Assembly (NCBI GenBank): GCA_045579195.1 | Contig: JAZNLR010000026.1 | Coordinates: 1-8,965 of the forward strand | DNA length: 8,965 nucleotides | Origin: JAZNLR01 sp045579195 | GTDB lineage: Bacteria > Bacillota > Clostridia > Christensenellales > CAMQZB01 | Direction of reading: 5' to 3' | Shown: in pieces, positions 7,103 through 8,965 of the stretch | Layout: every line of letters begins with the position of its first letter | How positions within the stretch are numbered: the stretch's first letter is position 1 | Notes under the pieces: model-generated | Told to the model about the DNA's origin: nothing | The model's input: only the letters and a program-made list of their open reading frames with translations | Database searches by the model: none | Translations under genes and position numbers: made by a program

Positions 7103-7115
7103 ACAACTGACCGAT

Positions 7116-7134
7116 AAATAAGAATTTGACGAGG
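7116..7134 (+). repeat. Array junction 0: right half of the repeat in front of the first small gene
   Basis: AAATAAGAATTTGACG (7116-7131) is identical over 16 bases to 7582-7597 in junction 1. It runs straight into the Shine-Dalgarno GAGG (7131-7134), 8 bases before the ATG at 7143. Only the right half of the element occurs here; the left half (CAAATTCC) is absent, as expected where no small gene stands upstream. Confidence 0.75.
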
Positions 7135-7142
7135 TAATCAAT

Positions 7143-7547
7143 ATGAACATTGAATATAAAGACATTCATGATTTTGAGTGTGAGGATTTGGAAAGGTTGT
7201 TTCTTTCGGTTGAATGGTCATCAGGACATTTTCCCGATAAGCTTGCAATTGCAATGAAAAATTTTAATACAGTATATTCTGCTTGGGATGGAACTAAGCT
7301 TGTTGGAATGATATGTGTTATGGATGATGGAATAATGAATGCCTATGTTCATTATCTTCTTGTTGACCCTGATTATCACGGAAAAACAATCGGCAGAACA
7401 CTTGTAAACAAGGTTAAAGAAAAATATAAAGATTACTTAAGAATTGTTGTCGTTGCTTATGATGATGAAATGCATTTTTATGAGGCGTGCGGTTTTGAAA
7501 AGAGTAAAAATGCTTCTCCTATGTTTATAACTTCCTTGTGGACGTGA
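7143..7547 (+). CDS. GNAT-family N-acetyltransferase
   Basis: A 134-residue protein with the GNAT fold, which moves an acetyl group from acetyl-CoA to an amine. The central strand and pyrophosphate loop are seen at 69-90: VHYLLVDPDYHGKTIGRTLV, with the R/Q-x-x-G-x-G/A-like turn (H79-G80-K81-T82-I83-G84). The motif-B part follows as FYEACGFEKS (112-121). The N-terminal half is the variable substrate side, so the acceptor is unknown. It is compact but complete for the family. It is the first gene of the AT-rich array, directly behind the promoter and junction 0. Base composition is far lower in G+C than the sulfatase genes, which suggests a separate origin. GNATs are frequent cargo of gene cassettes. 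Confidence 0.88.
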   Translation: MNIEYKDIHDFECEDLERLFLSVEWSSGHFPDKLAIAMKNFNTVYSAWDGTKLVGMICVMDDGIMNAYVHYLLVDPDYHGKTIGRTLVNKVKEKYKDYLRIVVVAYDDEMHFYEACGFEKSKNASPMFITSLWT

Positions 7548-7550
7548 TTC

Positions 7551-7600
7551 AAACAAATTCCAATAGGTCGAACAGTTAGGAAAATAAGAATTTGACGGAG
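7551..7600 (+). repeat. Array junction 1: long form of the repeated boundary element
   Basis: It begins three bases after the GNAT stop and ends at the Shine-Dalgarno of the next gene. CAAATTC (7554-7560) and GAATTTG (7588-7594) are perfect inverted repeats of 7 bp around 27 bases. The left part AACAAATTCCAAT (7552-7564) is shared with junction 2. The right part, 7582-7597, is shared with junction 0. The central 27 bases are absent from the other junctions. Confidence 0.7.
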
Positions 7601-7607
7601 ATACAAT

Positions 7608-7970
7608 ATGAAGCTGAAGAACATTTTGATCGTTGTTAAAGATATAGAAAAATCGAGAAAATTCTATCAAGACTTGTTTGGAATAGAATTAGTGCTTGAC
7701 AACGATGGCAATATGATTTTAACAGAAGGACTTGTCCTTCAAGACGAGAAAATATGGAAATCTTTTTTAGATAGGGATATTGTTCCCCAAAATAACGCTT
7801 GCGAACTGTATTTTGAAGAACAGGATATTGAGTCTTTTATTGAAAAATTGGAAAGACTATACCCCTCTATTGAATATGTAAACCGTCTTATGACACATAG
7901 CTGGGGACAACGGGTAATCCGCTTCTACGACTTGGATGGCAATTTAATAGAAGTGGGAACACCAATGTAA
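7608..7970 (+). CDS. VOC (glyoxalase/bleomycin-resistance fold) family protein
   Basis: A 120-residue single-domain protein of the vicinal oxygen chelate superfamily, whose members are metal enzymes (glyoxalase I, dioxygenases) or binders that sequester antibiotics. The first half-module is LKNILIVVKDIEKSRKFYQD then LFG (3-25), a very typical VOC opening. The second ends with RFYDLDGNLIEVG (105-117), the hallmark VOC strand carrying E115. Possible metal ligands are E66, H97 and E115; the usual N-terminal His is replaced by N5 or I6, so metal binding is uncertain. The function could be detoxification or drug binding; the substrate is not visible. The ATG is preceded by GGAG (7597-7600) in junction 1. 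It is AT-rich like its neighbours and is the second module of the array. Confidence 0.88.
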   Translation: MKLKNILIVVKDIEKSRKFYQDLFGIELVLDNDGNMILTEGLVLQDEKIWKSFLDRDIVPQNNACELYFEEQDIESFIEKLERLYPSIEYVNRLMTHSWGQRVIRFYDLDGNLIEVGTPM

Positions 7971-7972
7971 TC

Positions 7973-7998
7973 AACAAATTCCAATTTGACAAAGGAGG
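7973..7998 (+). repeat. Array junction 2: compact form of the repeated boundary element
   Basis: It starts two bases after the VOC stop. CAAATT (7975-7980), CC, AATTTG (7983-7988) is a near-perfect small palindrome, then GAC and the Shine-Dalgarno AAAGGAGG (7991-7998). Bases 7977-7997 are identical over 21 positions to 8425-8445 in junction 3. Compared with junction 1 the centre is missing, so left and right halves are fused. Confidence 0.8.
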
Positions 7999-8005
7999 GA
8001 TAGAA

Positions 8006-8422
8006 TTGAAAAGAACTATTCGTGATAATATTAACCCACCATACTCTTTACACGATATGAATGTAATTTCATTTGAGGTTACTGATAATGATATTATTAT
8101 GAAAACGCAATCGGGTATGGTTGAGACCACTGCCCCTTACAGACAACTTGACGGATACATTGAGTTCCACAATGTTCAATGGGATTTTAGTTATGTGTAT
8201 CTGCTTGGTGTTACAGGTAATATAGGCACATTCACAGGCGAAAAGTTGTCTTTGAAAGACTTCATTGAAAGATATAAACAGTTTGGTTTCTCCATTGTGG
8301 ACGAAACCTATGGCTACAACATGACAAAATACTGTGGTTATCTTTTGGCTAATCGACAGCATTGTGAATGTATTGTTGAGATATACCATGAGGGAGATAT
8401 GGTATTTGTTACAGAGGATTGA
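8006..8422 (+). CDS. Small protein of unknown function, 138 residues, TTG start
   Basis: I do not recognise the family. The protein is soluble, with no signal peptide or membrane helix. It looks beta-rich in the first 80 residues (SLHDMNVISFEVTDNDIIMK, then a segment with FHNVQWDFSYVYLL), followed by a charged helical stretch (82-93, LSLKDFIERYKQ) and a C-terminal strand pair that includes a C-x(9)-C-x-C cysteine cluster (C110, C120, C122). The TTG start is chosen because AAAGGAGG ends seven bases before it and there is no ATG until residue 18. Similar small beta-rich proteins often serve as immunity or accessory proteins, but nothing here proves that. It is the third module, bounded by junctions 2 and 3. 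Confidence 0.75.
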   Translation: MKRTIRDNINPPYSLHDMNVISFEVTDNDIIMKTQSGMVETTAPYRQLDGYIEFHNVQWDFSYVYLLGVTGNIGTFTGEKLSLKDFIERYKQFGFSIVDETYGYNMTKYCGYLLANRQHCECIVEIYHEGDMVFVTED

Positions 8423-8445
8423 CCAATTCCAATTTGACAAAGGAG
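8423..8445 (+). repeat. Array junction 3: compact form of the repeated boundary element
   Basis: It begins at the base after the TGA stop. CCAATTCC is followed by AATTTGAC and the Shine-Dalgarno AAAGGAG (8439-8445). It matches junction 2 over 21 consecutive bases and differs only at the outer left edge, where CAAATT has become CAATT. Confidence 0.8.
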
Positions 8446-8454
8446 TGTGATGGA

Positions 8455-8766
8455 ATGAAAAAAGTATTACTCAGTCACGATGGCAAAATGAAAATGTATC
8501 TCGTCCCCGATGAAGTTGCGGATAACTTAAAAAAATATTGTATGGATTTTGGCTTCGATTGGCTAATGAATGACCCCAACGCACAAAAACTTCGTGTTAC
8601 CACACCAAGCGGAGAGATTGGTTATATGTTTGGCGCACAGGACTTTATAGACTACTTGAATGACTTTATATTTCCAAGCCAAAAATCCACATTAGTTGCC
8701 GAAATGGATTTTTATGATTATGAAATCCCGGAGGAATACAAGGATATTCCGTGGTTCAATTTTTAA
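8455..8766 (+). CDS. Small protein of unknown function, 103 residues
   Basis: I do not recognise the family. The protein is short, acidic and soluble (MKKVLLSHDGKMKMYLVP at the start; a C-terminal tail with DFYDYEIPEEYKDIPWFNF rich in aromatic and acidic residues). Mixed alpha/beta character is likely, with a helix at about 19-31. The ATG at 8455 is chosen because AAAGGAG (8439-8445) lies 9 bases before it. A longer frame can be opened with TTG at 8419, but that start overlaps the previous stop, has no ribosome binding site and would translate the repeated junction as protein, so it is rejected. It is the fourth module, between junctions 3 and 4. Confidence 0.75.
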   Translation: MKKVLLSHDGKMKMYLVPDEVADNLKKYCMDFGFDWLMNDPNAQKLRVTTPSGEIGYMFGAQDFIDYLNDFIFPSQKSTLVAEMDFYDYEIPEEYKDIPWFNF

Positions 8767-8767
8767 G

Positions 8768-8790
8768 AAACAAATAAAAAGAATGGGAGG
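8768..8790 (+). repeat. Array junction 4: degenerate copy of the boundary element
   Basis: It starts one base after the TAA stop. AAACAAAT (8768-8775) matches the left part of junction 1, and AAAAAGAAT (8776-8784) resembles the AAATAAGAAT part of its right half. The TTTGAC core is missing and the Shine-Dalgarno GGGAGG (8785-8790) follows at once. It is a weaker match than the others and could be convergence of AT-rich spacers. Confidence 0.4.
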
Positions 8791-8795
8791 ATATT

Positions 8796-8965
8796 ATGCG
8801 TAAGTGCGTTAGATGCAATATAGCAATGGTTGAAAATTGCGGTATTAAAGTAAAAGGTGCAGCCTATGGGTTGGTATTAACTGATGACGAAAACAAATGG
8901 TGGGGTGGAAGAATGGAGCAGCCTAAAGTAGCTATCTGCCCTAATTGCGGAGAAGTTTCGATATA
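8796..8965 (+). CDS. Small zinc-ribbon protein, N-terminal 56 residues, cut by the right edge
   Basis: The frame starts at ATG 8796, five bases after GGGAGG, and is open to the window end. It reads MRKCVRCNIAMVENCG at the start and AICPNCGEVSI at residues 46-56. C4-x2-C7 and C48-P-N-C51 form the two knuckles of a typical zinc ribbon, so the protein likely binds zinc and perhaps nucleic acid or a protein partner. An extra C15 is present. The C-terminus is not in the window. It is AT-rich and continues the array after junction 4; whether it belongs to the same series depends on what follows. Confidence 0.75.
   Translation, partial: MRKCVRCNIAMVENCGIKVKGAAYGLVLTDDENKWWGGRMEQPKVAICPNCGEVSI

Noticed and set aside
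5432..7165. Very long open frame on the minus strand (577 codons) opposite sulfatase 2
   Set aside because: It lies antisense to a gene with complete sulfatase motifs, has no recognisable domain or ribosome binding site, and crosses the terminator and the promoter at 7030-7102. It is a by-product of codon composition.
7986..8439. TTGACA in junctions 2 and 3 as -35 boxes of internal promoters
   Set aside because: No -10-like sequence is found about 17 bases downstream of either copy, and the string comes from AATTTGAC running into the Shine-Dalgarno region.
7551..8445. Canonical integron attC sites
   Set aside because: The junctions have terminal inverted repeats but not the GTTRRRY/RYYYAAC core or the paired inner boxes. 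GTTAGG at 7575-7580 does not pair convincingly with anything nearby. The likeness to integrons rests on layout only.
7975..8445. CRISPR array
   Set aside because: The repeated elements are separated by full genes of over 300 bases, not by spacers of uniform short length, and no cas gene is seen.
8419..8454. TTG start extending the 103-residue protein by 12 residues
   Set aside because: It overlaps the previous stop, has no ribosome binding site and would translate junction 3. The ATG at 8455 is well placed behind AAAGGAG.

Overview
The window looks like a piece of a Bacillota chromosome, probably an uncultured gut-type member of Clostridia. The evidence is strong AGGAGG-type Shine-Dalgarno sites, GTG and TTG starts, extended -10 (TGnTATAAT) promoters, U-tract terminators and protein families common in anaerobic Firmicutes. 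I cannot name a genus. There are no RNA genes, IS elements or CRISPR arrays. The only stretches without genes are short intergenic spacers, all under 180 bp.

Bases 1-1613 (minus strand) hold a tightly packed operon: a small three-helix membrane protein, a PHP-family metal-dependent phosphoesterase, and the start of a lipoprotein that runs off the left edge. PHP and lipoprotein overlap by ATGA. A 163-bp divergent spacer (1614-1776) separates this operon from a TetR-family regulator (1777-2451). The spacer carries one promoter for each direction, and a palindrome between the regulator's promoter and its ribosome binding site that is a good candidate autoregulatory operator. The regulator ends at a strong intrinsic terminator.

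Bases 2528-6967 (plus strand) form a second unit with its own extended -10 promoter: sulfatase 1, an iron-dependent alcohol dehydrogenase of the YqhD/BdhA type, and sulfatase 2. Both sulfatases keep the cysteine motif that is converted to formylglycine, and neither has a signal peptide. They probably act in the cytoplasm on small imported sulfate (or related) esters, and the dehydrogenase may handle the alcohol or aldehyde released. The substrate cannot be read from the sequence, and no importer or sulfatase-maturating enzyme lies in the window.

Between 6968 and about 7142 the character of the DNA changes. Hand-counted samples are 34/60 G+C at 4561-4620 and 21/60 at 7441-7500. From 7143 to the right edge there is a run of small AT-rich one-gene modules: a GNAT acetyltransferase, a VOC/glyoxalase-fold protein, two unrecognised small proteins, and a zinc-ribbon protein cut by the edge. 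They share one promoter (-10 at 7097). The boundaries between modules are built from the same short element: CAAATTCC right after each stop codon and AATTTGAC right before each Shine-Dalgarno site, with 0 to about 27 bases between. Two junctions share 21 identical bases and two others share 16. Small unrelated genes, one orientation, one upstream promoter and recurring boundary sequence together resemble an integron cassette array, but no integrase and no canonical attC is visible. This array is the most unusual thing in the window.
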